Shown: positions 43,445 through 51,200 of the stretch, one piece after another
Layout of the letters: every line of letters starts with the position of its first letter
Numbering within the stretch: position 1 is the first letter of the stretch
Origin: JAGQIB01 sp041393395
Lineage (GTDB): Bacteria; ARS69
Length of the DNA: 64,000 bases
NCBI GenBank assembly: GCA_041393395.1
Contig: JAWKKG010000008.1
Location: 248,001-312,000 of the forward strand
Direction of reading: 5' to 3'
Notes under the pieces: model-generated
Told to the model about the DNA's origin: nothing
The model's database searches: none
The model's input: the letters and a program-made list of their open reading frames with translations, nothing else
Made by a program: the position numbers and the translations under genes

Positions 43445-45139
43445 CTAGCGGCCCTCTCCCGATCGTTCCGCCGCGGGCTGGAGGAGTTCCTTCACCTTCG
43501 CGATCCCGAATCCGAGCGCCTGTCCCACCTCGATTCGGGGGGGCATCGTGAGCTCGTCGGAGTGGACCTCGACGTCGACGATCCACGGCTCCCCGGACTC
43601 GAACGCTTCCGTGAGCGCCCTCTCGAGCTCCTCCGCGGTCCGAACCCGCGCGCCGCGACCGCCACAGAGTTCGGCAAACGCACCGTAGTCGAGATCCTGC
43701 AGGTCCGTTTCGGACTCCGGAAGGCCGGCGACCTCCTGCTCCATCTGGATCAGACCGAGCTTCGCGTTGTTGAAGACGACGATCTTGACCGGCAAGCGGT
43801 ACTTGATCGCGGTGAGGAAGTCTCCGAGTTGCATCGCGAGTCCACCGTCGCCGGCGATCGCGACCACCGGCCGCTCCGGGAACGCGAGCTGCGCGCCGAG
43901 TGCACCGGGCAGGGCGAATCCCATGGTGGCCAGGCTGCTCGAGAGCACGAACCGCTGGGTCCCGTGCAGATGTACGTGACGCGCGCCCCACACGGTGACC
44001 GCGCCCGTGTCGCACACGAAGATCGTGTCACCGCGCGCGTGGCGCGACACCGCCGCCGCCACCGCCTGAGGGCGCAACGGCGGATCTGCCGGGCTCTCCT
44101 CTTCTTCCCGTCCGTGTCGTTCTCTCTCGACCACGGCGCGAACATGGGCGAGGTGCGCCTGGCCGCCCGCCGCTCGGGTGCCCCGGGTCAGCGCGGCGAG
44201 CGTCGGCGCCGCGTGCCCCGCGAGCCCGACCTCTACCGGGTGACGTCGGCCGAGTCGCGCGGCGTCGACGTCGATCTGGATCGCCCGAACCCCGTCCGGG
44301 TAGAAGTCGAGGTAGGGGAAGTCCGTTCCGACGAGCACCAGCAGGTCGCAATGCTCCACCGCTTCCAGCCCCCCCTTCGTCCCGAGGAGACCGAGGCCGC
44401 CCACGTGGAGCGGATGGTCGTCGGGCACGAGGTCCTTCGCTCGCAACGTCGTCACGATCGGCGCGGCAAGCGACTCCGCGAATGCGAGCAGCTCCCGCTT
44501 CGCGTCCCGGCAGCCCCAGCCGGCGAGAATCGTGGGGGCACGGCAGTCCGCCAGCAGCGACGTTGCCCGGTCGAGCTCCTCGGCCGAAGGCACCGACCGC
44601 GAACGACTCGAGACAAAGCGAACACGCGAGCCGCCGGACGGCACACCGCGGCCGGCCACGTCCGCCGGGATGCACAGATGGGCCACACCCTGGCGCCCGA
44701 GCGCCGCCTGGCACGCCTCCACCGCGAGACGGGGCATCTGGGCCGGATCCATGATCGTCTCGTTGAATACGGCGACGTCGTGGAAGAGCGCATGGAGATC
44801 CACTTCCTGGTGGTAACGCGACCCACGAAACCGGGTCTCCACCTGACCGGTGATCGCGAGGACGGGCGCGGAGTCGAGCTTCGCGTCGTACAGACCGTTC
44901 AGGAGATGCACCGCACCCGGTCCGGCGGTCCCCACGCAGACACCGAGTCGCCCCGTCAGCTTGGCCTCGGCGCTCGCCGCGAGCGCGCCGGCCTCCTCGT
45001 GCCGGACCTGGACGAAGCGCAGTCGATCCTGGCGCCGGATCGCGTCGACGATCTCGTTGATGGCGTCGCCGGGGATGCCGTACAGCCGCTCGGCGCCCGC
45101 GTCCTGCAACGTCTCCAGGAGCGCATCACTCACGTTCAT
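43445..45139 (-). CDS. Thiamine-diphosphate enzyme, pyruvate oxidase (PoxB) type
   Basis: 564 residues, very close to E. coli PoxB. The ThDP glutamate is in VRHEEAGALAASAEAKLTG; the FAD/Rossmann middle domain follows; the ThDP motif is AIAGDGGLAMQLGDFLTAIKYRLPVKIVVFNN. The C-terminal stretch ELTMPPRIEVGQALGFGIAK matches the membrane-binding end of PoxB better than acetolactate synthases. Expected reaction: oxidative decarboxylation of pyruvate to acetate and CO2 with electrons to quinone. ATG 45139 follows GGAGG by 6 nt and lies 14 nt inside the MscS gene, so both are co-transcribed. The substrate could be another 2-oxo acid. Confidence 0.87.
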   Translation of the reverse strand: MNVSDALLETLQDAGAERLYGIPGDAINEIVDAIRRQDRLRFVQVRHEEAGALAASAEAKLTGRLGVCVGTAGPGAVHLLNGLYDAKLDSAPVLAITGQVETRFRGSRYHQEVDLHALFHDVAVFNETIMDPAQMPRLAVEACQAALGRQGVAHLCIPADVAGRGVPSGGSRVRFVSSRSRSVPSAEELDRATSLLADCRAPTILAGWGCRDAKRELLAFAESLAAPIVTTLRAKDLVPDDHPLHVGGLGLLGTKGGLEAVEHCDLLVLVGTDFPYLDFYPDGVRAIQIDVDAARLGRRHPVEVGLAGHAAPTLAALTRGTRAAGGQAHLAHVRAVVERERHGREEEESPADPPLRPQAVAAAVSRHARGDTIFVCDTGAVTVWGARHVHLHGTQRFVLSSSLATMGFALPGALGAQLAFPERPVVAIAGDGGLAMQLGDFLTAIKYRLPVKIVVFNNAKLGLIQMEQEVAGLPESETDLQDLDYGAFAELCGGRGARVRTAEELERALTEAFESGEPWIVDVEVHSDELTMPPRIEVGQALGFGIAKVKELLQPAAERSGEGR

Positions 45140-46106
45140 TGTCACCCTCCGTTCTCTCCCGGTCGCTCCCGACATCCACGACCTCCCCTCTCGCCTCCTC
45201 GCCCCCGTGTCCGTTCGGCCGACCCTCGCCCCCGCCGAGGATCTCGCGCAGCCCCGGTACCCCCACCGGCCCCCCGAGATCGAGAGTACGGATCGGGAAC
45301 GGAATCGTGCAGCCGGCTCGATCCAGAGCGCGCTTCACGCCCATCACGGCGCGACTTCGGGCCTCCAGGAAGTTCGTGTGCGGGTAGTCGATCCAGAACC
45401 GCACCGAGAACTCGATCGCGCTGTTCCCGAAGCGCTCGTAGTAGACCACGGGGTCCTCTTCGTTCCGCAGGTCGAGCTCGCGGACCGCGTCGAGCGCGGC
45501 GTCCCGCGCCACCTCGAGATCGTCGCCGTACGCCACCCCGACGTCCACGTCGACGCGCCGCACTCCGGACTGCGAGTAGTTCGTGATCGGATTCTCGATG
45601 ATCTTGCGGTTGGGCACGCGCACGAGCTGCCCCCGGAAGTTGCGGATGCGCGTCGCGCGGAGCGTCGTCTCCTCGACCGTGCCCATGACGTCGTGCGTCT
45701 CGATCACGTCGCCGGTCTCGTACGGTCGCCGGACGGCGATCAGGATGCCGGACATGAAGTTCGCGGCGAGATCCTGGAACGCGAAACCGAGCGCGAGACC
45801 GACGATTCCCACGCCCGCGAGCAACGACGTGACCGTCTTCTCGAGCTGGAGGATCTCCAGCGCGAGAAAGGTCCCGCCCGCCAGCACCGCCAGGTACGCG
45901 ATGCGCGAGAGCAGGTGGCCGATCTCCACCGAATGACTGAGACGTCGGAACAGGCGCTCGGTGAGCGACCGCACAATTCGAGCCACGAAGTAGAACGCCA
46001 CGACGACGAACAGCGCCGCAACGAGGTTCGGCAACGATTTCACGAAGCTCTCGATCCATTCCTGGATCCGCTCGTGCGCCACTTCCAGCACGGAAGTCCA
46101 GTTCAA
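45126..46106 (-). CDS. MscS-family mechanosensitive channel
   Basis: About 326 residues. Three membrane segments are visible: LPNLVAALFVVVAFYFVARIV, IAYLAVLAGGTFLALEIL and the pore helix LLAGVGIVGLALGFAFQDLAANFMSGILIAV with the A/G packing pattern of MscS TM3. The cytoplasmic vestibule follows (RRPYETGDVIETHDVMGTVEETTLRATRIRNFRGQLVRVPNRKIIENPITNYS). It releases solutes on hypo-osmotic shock. Start choice: TTG 46106 with GGGGGAAG just upstream; GTG 46091 is the alternative and would drop five residues. Divergent from the six-BON gene across a 177-bp region with a 12-bp inverted repeat. Confidence 0.9.
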   Translation of the reverse strand: MNWTSVLEVAHERIQEWIESFVKSLPNLVAALFVVVAFYFVARIVRSLTERLFRRLSHSVEIGHLLSRIAYLAVLAGGTFLALEILQLEKTVTSLLAGVGIVGLALGFAFQDLAANFMSGILIAVRRPYETGDVIETHDVMGTVEETTLRATRIRNFRGQLVRVPNRKIIENPITNYSQSGVRRVDVDVGVAYGDDLEVARDAALDAVRELDLRNEEDPVVYYERFGNSAIEFSVRFWIDYPHTNFLEARSRAVMGVKRALDRAGCTIPFPIRTLDLGGPVGVPGLREILGGGEGRPNGHGGEEARGEVVDVGSDRERTEGDNERE

Positions 46107-46149
46107 CTCTTCCCCCGATTCGATTCGCGGATGGATGTCTCGAAAGGGA

Positions 46150-46188
46150 CGCAAGACGCGTTCCGGACGCCATGGCACGCGTCTTGCG
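46150..46188. repeat. 12-bp inverted repeat between mscS and the BON-domain gene
   Basis: CGCAAGACGCGT (46150-46161) and ACGCGTCTTGCG (46177-46188), a perfect 12-bp match with a 15-nt spacer. Placed centrally in a divergent promoter region, it can be a dimeric operator controlling both sides. Rightward it is followed by CCTTTCTC, so an RNA attenuator is also possible. Confidence 0.5.
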
Positions 46189-46283
46189 CCTTTCTCGTCC
46201 GTCGATGAGAAGAGCGACCGGAGCGAAGCGGGACGCCAGAGTGCTGGACCCGACTCGCTCCCCTGCCTTGAAAGGAGGACAAG

Positions 46284-47810
46284 ATGAGGCGCGTGCGCAT
46301 TAGGATGCTGCCGTTCATCGCGTTGGCCGTCGTGTCGATCGCGCCCGGCAACACGCGGGCCGAAGATCCTGACTCCCGCTCGGACGTACAGGTCACGGGC
46401 GCCGTGGAGAACCAGTACCGCACCGACCGAGCCGTTCCTCTCGACCGCATCGACGTCCATACGAAGCGAGGCGTCGTCACGCTCGAGGGGACAGTGCGCG
46501 ACCTGCTCGCGCGACGACGTGCGGTTCGCATCGCCGAAACGGTGAAGGGCGTGCGCTCCGTCGTGGATCGCCTCGACGTGGAACAGCCGGAAAAGATTAC
46601 CGATTCGGTAATTCGTGGCGACGTCCTCGCCGCGCTGCTCATGGATCCGGCCACAGACTCCTACGAGATCGCGGTCTCGGTCTCGGACGGTGGCGTCGTC
46701 ACGCTTTCGGGCACGGTTCAGTCCTGGAGGGAACGGGAACTCGCCGCGACCGTCGCCGCGGGGGTGCGCGGCGTCACGGAACTCCACGACGATCTCGAGG
46801 TTTCCTTTCCGTCTTCACGACCGGACCGCGAGATCCGAGAGGAGATTGCACAGACCCTCGTGTGGAACACGAGGATCGATGCCACCCTCGTCGCCGTCGA
46901 CGTGGAGGAAGGTGAGGTCCAGTTGAGCGGGATCGTCGGCAGCGCGGCCGAGAAGCGCGAGGCCCGAGAAGAGGCCTGGACCGAGGGCGTTCGAGGCGTG
47001 GACGACGCCGGTCTTCTCGTGGAGCCCTGGGCTCGCGACGACGACCAGCGCGACTCGCGGGTCGCGGAGGTGAGCGACTCCGAGATCGCCGACGCCCTGC
47101 GCATGGCGCTGCGCCAGGATCCGCGGGTCCCCTCCGAGAACGTGACGATCGAGGTACGCTCGGGCGAGGTCTCGCTGACCGGGGACGTCGAGAACCTCGA
47201 AGCGAAGCGCGCGGCCGAGGCGACCGCACGCCACACGGTCGGCGTGATCTCCGTGAACGACGGCCTGAAGGTCGCCCGGGACGGGATCGCCGCCGTGAAC
47301 GAGCCCGCGGGTGCCCGCGAGACCGCCCTAGAGTCGGAGATCCTGGCGGCACTGCGCCGCGACCCCTGGGTCTCCCCGTTCGACGTGCGCGTCGACGTCA
47401 CCGCCGGCGTGGCACGCCTTTCCGGTCGAGTCGACACCTATCTCGCGCGCGCACGCGCGGATGAGGTCACCGCCCGGGTCCCCGGCGTGATCGATGTCCT
47501 GAACGCGCTCGAGGTCGACACCCGGGCCACCGCGTTCGATCCGTATGTGGATTCCTGGCCTCCGACCTACCCCGACTGGTACGCGCCGGAGCCGCAGGCC
47601 TGGAAGTCGGACGCTCAGATCACGGAGGACATCGAGAACCAGCTGTGGTGGAGCCCGTTCGTGAGTGACCACGACGTGGATGTCGTCGTGACCGACGGCG
47701 TGGCGACACTGACCGGAACCGTGAACACCTGGGTCGCGTGGGACACCGCGCAGGACGAGGCGTATGACGCCGGCGCCACTCTGGTGATGAATCGCTTGCA
47801 GGTGCAGTAG
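46284..47810 (+). CDS. Secreted six-BON-domain protein
   Basis: 508 residues. A signal peptide (1-26, ending TRA-E) precedes six BON domains of about 70 residues: approximately 33-103, 106-175, 178-248, 262-333, 348-414 and 440-508. Each ends in a G-x-V-x-L-x-G-x-V strand (GVVTLEGTV, GVVTLSGTV, GEVQLSGIV, GEVSLTGDV, GVARLSGRV, GVATLTGTV). BON domains bind phospholipid membranes and occur in osmotic-stress proteins such as OsmY, which has two. Six in one periplasmic protein suggests a long membrane-binding or scaffolding rod. AAGGAGGA lies 5 nt before ATG 46284. It is followed by the PRC-barrel gene and diverges from mscS, pointing to osmotic or desiccation stress. Confidence 0.92.
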   Translation: MRRVRIRMLPFIALAVVSIAPGNTRAEDPDSRSDVQVTGAVENQYRTDRAVPLDRIDVHTKRGVVTLEGTVRDLLARRRAVRIAETVKGVRSVVDRLDVEQPEKITDSVIRGDVLAALLMDPATDSYEIAVSVSDGGVVTLSGTVQSWRERELAATVAAGVRGVTELHDDLEVSFPSSRPDREIREEIAQTLVWNTRIDATLVAVDVEEGEVQLSGIVGSAAEKREAREEAWTEGVRGVDDAGLLVEPWARDDDQRDSRVAEVSDSEIADALRMALRQDPRVPSENVTIEVRSGEVSLTGDVENLEAKRAAEATARHTVGVISVNDGLKVARDGIAAVNEPAGARETALESEILAALRRDPWVSPFDVRVDVTAGVARLSGRVDTYLARARADEVTARVPGVIDVLNALEVDTRATAFDPYVDSWPPTYPDWYAPEPQAWKSDAQITEDIENQLWWSPFVSDHDVDVVVTDGVATLTGTVNTWVAWDTAQDEAYDAGATLVMNRLQVQ

Positions 47811-47856
47811 CGGTCCCGAGGACGAAACGAACGGAAAGTCCAGCAAGGAGGGTGAC

Positions 47857-48597
47857 ATGTTGCGCAGCCTGAAGGAACTCACGGGATACGCCGTGGAAGC
47901 GATCGACGGGAAGGTCGGCAAGGCGAAGGACTTCTACTTCGACGACGCGGGATGGTTCCTGCGCTACGTCGTGGTCGATACGGGCGGCTGGCTCACCGGA
48001 CGCAAGGTTCTGGTGGGACCGGAGGTGTTCGGCCCGGCGGACTGGGACCTGCACAAGATTCCGGTGACCGTGAGCAAGGACACGATCGAGGGCTCGCCGC
48101 CGATCTCGGAGGACGTGCCCGTGTCCCGCCACGAAGAGGAGCGGATGCGTACGTTCTACGGCTGGTTCAACTGGTGGACCGACCCGACCTACGGATTCGC
48201 GAACGCTTCCCCGGAAGCGGCGACCGCGGCTCGCGAACTCACCGCCACGGTGACCGCGACCGCGACCGACCCGCATCTGCGGAGCGTGAACGAGATCGTC
48301 GGCTACCACATCGAGGCGAAGGACGGCGAGCTCGGTCACGTGGACGACTTCATCGTGGATGACGGTACCTGGGCCGTTCGCTACTTCGTGGCGGCGACGC
48401 GAAACCTCCTGCCGGGCAAGAAGACGCTGATCGCTCCCGAGTGGATCTCGGCGCTGAGCTGGTCCGAGGAACACATCGCGGTCGACCTCACCCGGGATCA
48501 GATCAAGAACGCGCCGGAGTTCGACCCGCGAGCCGCGATCAACCGTCGGTACGAGGAGCACGTATACGACTACTACGGCCGACCGAAGTACTGGTAG
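47857..48597 (+). CDS. Protein with two PRC-barrel domains
   Basis: 246 residues, soluble. Two PRC-barrel modules: SLKELTGYAVEAIDGKVGKAKDFYFDDAGWFLRYVVVDTGGWL at about 4-75 and RSVNEIVGYHIEAKDGELGHVDDFIVDDGTWAVRYFVAATRN at about 147-220. PRC barrels are small protein- or RNA-interaction domains (photosynthetic reaction centre H subunit, RimM); this two-module form is common in stress-tolerant and photosynthesis-unrelated bacteria, often next to BON proteins. AAGGAGGG lies 4 nt before ATG 47857, and the gene is 46 bp after the BON gene, so they probably share a transcript. Two hairpins follow. Confidence 0.9.
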   Translation: MLRSLKELTGYAVEAIDGKVGKAKDFYFDDAGWFLRYVVVDTGGWLTGRKVLVGPEVFGPADWDLHKIPVTVSKDTIEGSPPISEDVPVSRHEEERMRTFYGWFNWWTDPTYGFANASPEAATAARELTATVTATATDPHLRSVNEIVGYHIEAKDGELGHVDDFIVDDGTWAVRYFVAATRNLLPGKKTLIAPEWISALSWSEEHIAVDLTRDQIKNAPEFDPRAAINRRYEEHVYDYYGRPKYW

Positions 48598-48602
48598 TTC
48601 CT

Positions 48603-48652
48603 CCCGGCGCCATTCCGGCGCCGGGCGTCCCGTTCCCCTCCGGAACGGGACG
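48603..48652 (+). terminator. Tandem hairpins after the PRC-barrel gene
   Basis: CCCGGCGCC with GGCGCCGGG (48603-48611/48617-48625) is directly followed by CGTCCCGTTCC with GGAACGGGACG (48626-48636/48642-48652). There is no U-tract, so these may slow or process the transcript rather than end it. Confidence 0.5.
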
Positions 48653-48681
48653 GCGCCGCCCCCCCCTCCGAGGAGCCGCCC

Positions 48682-49932
48682 ATCGATCTGCTCTGGACCC
48701 TGCTCGTACTCCTGATCGTCTCGCGCGTGCTCGGTGAGATCGCGGTCCGATTCGGACAGCCCTCGCTCGTGGGCGAACTCGCCGGGGGAATCGCGCTCGG
48801 AGTCGCGGTGCGGCATGCGGGCGGCTCCTTCCCCGTCCTCGCCGATCTTCCCCACGACGAGGTGTTCCTCTCGCTCACCGAACTCGGGGTCTTCTTCCTC
48901 ATGCTCCACGCCGGCGTGCAGATGCGCATGTCACGGCTGGTCCGCGCATCCGGAGGCGCGGCACTCGTCGCGATCGGAGGCATGGTGGTGCCCTTCGTCG
49001 GCGGGTTCGTGCTCGCTCACGTCGCCTTTCCGGAGTCCCCCCGGAGGCTCGCGCAGTCCTTGTTCCTTGGCACCGCTCTCGCCGTAACCGCGGTGCCGGT
49101 CGCGATCAAGGTGCTCCTGGACCTCGGTCGCCTGGAGACCCGCCTCGGCCGAACGATCGTCTCCGCCGCCGTGCTCGACGACGTGCTGAGCCTGGTTCTG
49201 CTCGCAGTGCTCACGGCGCTCCTGCGTACGGGCGAGTTGCCGGAGGCCGGTCCCCTCGCCGCCCTCGGGGCACGCATCGTGGGGTTTTTCCTGATCGCCG
49301 CGGCCACCGGGCGCTGGATCTTCCCCGTCGTCGCGCGTGCCGTGGCTCGAGCGCGATCGCCGGAACTCGAGCTCTCCGCACTCCTCGTCCTCGGGCTCGC
49401 GCTCGCGCTGCTCGCGGAACGTCTGGGCATGCACTTCCTGATCGGGGCCTTCGTGGCCGGCCTATACTTCAGCCGCACGCTCGTGGACGACGCCTTCTAC
49501 GAGGACGTCGAGACCCGGCTCTCGGGTCTCACGAACGGACTCTTCTCCCCGATCTTCTTCGCGTCGGTCGGCCTGCATCTCGAGCCCTCGGCGCTGACTG
49601 CGGTTCCCGGCTTCGTCGCGCTGGTCGTCGGGATCGCGATCGCCGGCAAGGTCGTGGGCGCCGGCGCCGGCGCCCGCCTGGCCGGACACTCCGGCGCCGG
49701 CGCGCTCGCCATCGGAATCGCGATGAGTTCGCGGGGGGCGGTCGAGCTGATCGTCGCGGACGTGGCGTTGCAGGCGGGTCTGTTCGAGAACGCCGCGACG
49801 CCGCGGATCCGTCATCTGTTCTCCGCCGTCGTCGTCATGGCGATCACCACCACGATCGTGGCGCCGCTGCTGCTGAAGCCCGCTCTCCGCCGCGAAGCGC
49901 GCGGCTCGCCGCAGCCGGACGAAGCGGCATGA
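48682..49932 (+). CDS. Kef-type (CPA2) cation/proton antiporter
   Basis: 416 residues from codon 48682, with 12-13 membrane segments and no cytoplasmic RCK/TrkA domain. Features: GQPSLVGELAGGIALGVAV, LTELGVFFLMLHAGVQM, GTALAVTAVPVAIKVLLDLGRLETRLGRTIVSAAVLDDVLSLVLLAVL (the conserved acidic pair in helix 5-6), IGAFVAGLYFSRTL, FSPIFFASVGLHLE and IGIAMSSRGAVELIVADVAL. It exchanges Na+ or K+ for H+. The first conventional start, GTG 48727, would cut helix 1 (IDLLWTLLVLLIVSRVLGEIAV). Family similarity begins at an ATC codon at 48682, 7 nt after AGGAG, so an unusual start is likely. Coupled by ATGA to the permease. Confidence 0.88.
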   Translation: MDLLWTLLVLLIVSRVLGEIAVRFGQPSLVGELAGGIALGVAVRHAGGSFPVLADLPHDEVFLSLTELGVFFLMLHAGVQMRMSRLVRASGGAALVAIGGMVVPFVGGFVLAHVAFPESPRRLAQSLFLGTALAVTAVPVAIKVLLDLGRLETRLGRTIVSAAVLDDVLSLVLLAVLTALLRTGELPEAGPLAALGARIVGFFLIAAATGRWIFPVVARAVARARSPELELSALLVLGLALALLAERLGMHFLIGAFVAGLYFSRTLVDDAFYEDVETRLSGLTNGLFSPIFFASVGLHLEPSALTAVPGFVALVVGIAIAGKVVGAGAGARLAGHSGAGALAIGIAMSSRGAVELIVADVALQAGLFENAATPRIRHLFSAVVVMAITTTIVAPLLLKPALRREARGSPQPDEAA

Positions 49933-51137
49933 GCTGGCTCCAGGTCTGGTCGGACATCTCCGTCCACGCCGCGGGCTTCTTCTGGAAGGCCGGTTGGGCC
50001 TTCGTGCTCGGCTACGCGATCTCCGGGATGATCCAGGCGTTCGTTCCGAAGGCGCGGCTCGCCCGCCGACTCGGCACGGCCTCTCCCGCGAGCGTCTGCT
50101 GGGCGACACTATTCGGTGCGGCGTCCTCTTCCTGCTCGTTCGCCGCCCTCGCCGCCGCCCGGTCCCTCGTACTCAAGGGCGCACATCTTGTCGCCGCGCT
50201 CGCGTTCCTGTTCGCCTCGACGAATCTCGTGATCGAGCTCGGCGTCCTGATCGTGATCTTCCTGGGAGGCCGGTTCCTGGCGGCGGAGCTCCTCGGCGGG
50301 CTCGTGCTCATCGCCACCTCGACCGCGCTCTTCGCGCTCGTCTGCCCGACCGCCTGGCAGCGCGCGGCACGCGCCAAGGTGGAACGCGAGTCGGCCCCCG
50401 AACCGGAGGACTTCGACTGGCGCGAGAGAATCCGGAGTCGGGAGGGCTGGCAACGGGTCGGCCGTCGCTTCGTCGGTGACTGGAAGATGGTGTGGGAGGA
50501 GATCGTGATCGGTTTCACCGTGGCCGGGATTCTCGCCGCACTCGTGCCGGCTTCCGTCTGGGAGTGGGTGTTCCTCGCCCGGGAGAGCGAGCTCCCGTCG
50601 TGGCTCGTCGTCCTCGAGAATGCCGCGGTCGCTCCACTCGTGGCCGCGGCCACCTTCATCGGGAGCATGGGCAACATCCCGCTCGCCACCGTGCTCCACT
50701 CGAACGGCGTCGCATTCGCGGGCGTGATGGGCTTCATCTACTCGGACCTGATGGTCCCGCCCCTCGTGTCGATCCAGGCCAAGTACTACGGCTGGCGCCT
50801 CGCGCTCACGATGGCGGGCGTGATGTGGGTCAGCATCGTGGTCACCACCATACTCCTCCACGGTGCGTTCGGCGCGCTCGGGATCACGCCGGACAGCGGT
50901 CGGACACTGGACCACGTCACACGGTTCGCGCTCGACTACACCGCCTGGCTGAACTTCGCGATGATCGGTGTGACGATCGTCCTGATCCGGGCGCATCGGG
51001 CGCACGTCGCGTCCGGGCGCCCCGAAGGTGCCGGGCACACGCACGGCTCGCACGGCCCGGGCCCGAAGCGATGGATCGTCTGGGGATGCCTCGCGATCGT
51101 GCTGGGGGGACTCGTGGTCCGCGCCTTCGGATTCTGA
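49929..51137 (+). CDS. Permease of the DUF318/UPF0718 (ArsP-like) family
   Basis: 402 residues with about ten membrane segments in two similar halves. Family signatures: AGWAFVLGYAISGMIQAFVP, the Cys/Ser-rich GAASSSCSFAALAAARSLVLKGAHLVAALAFLFASTNLVIELG, and in the second half AAATFIGSMGNIPLATVLHSNGVAFAGVMGFIYSDLMVPPLV. Members such as ArsP export organoarsenicals or other soft-metal compounds. A His-rich loop G-H-T-H-G-S-H near the C-terminus may bind metal. Its ATG overlaps the antiporter stop (49929-49932). A metal or toxic-ion efflux role is inferred. Confidence 0.85.
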   Translation: MSWLQVWSDISVHAAGFFWKAGWAFVLGYAISGMIQAFVPKARLARRLGTASPASVCWATLFGAASSSCSFAALAAARSLVLKGAHLVAALAFLFASTNLVIELGVLIVIFLGGRFLAAELLGGLVLIATSTALFALVCPTAWQRAARAKVERESAPEPEDFDWRERIRSREGWQRVGRRFVGDWKMVWEEIVIGFTVAGILAALVPASVWEWVFLARESELPSWLVVLENAAVAPLVAAATFIGSMGNIPLATVLHSNGVAFAGVMGFIYSDLMVPPLVSIQAKYYGWRLALTMAGVMWVSIVVTTILLHGAFGALGITPDSGRTLDHVTRFALDYTAWLNFAMIGVTIVLIRAHRAHVASGRPEGAGHTHGSHGPGPKRWIVWGCLAIVLGGLVVRAFGF

Positions 51138-51142
51138 AGCGC

Positions 51143-51170
51143 GGGGACGCGGCCGATCGACCGCGTCCCC
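51143..51170 (+). terminator. Hairpin between the permease and the subtilase genes
   Basis: Perfect 10-bp stem GGGGACGCGG with CCGCGTCCCC (51143-51152 and 51161-51170), 8-nt loop, 6 nt after the permease stop, between convergent genes. No U-tract on either strand. Confidence 0.45.
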
Positions 51171-51200
51171 TGCCCCGGAACCGAGTGCTGCGCCTGCGCG

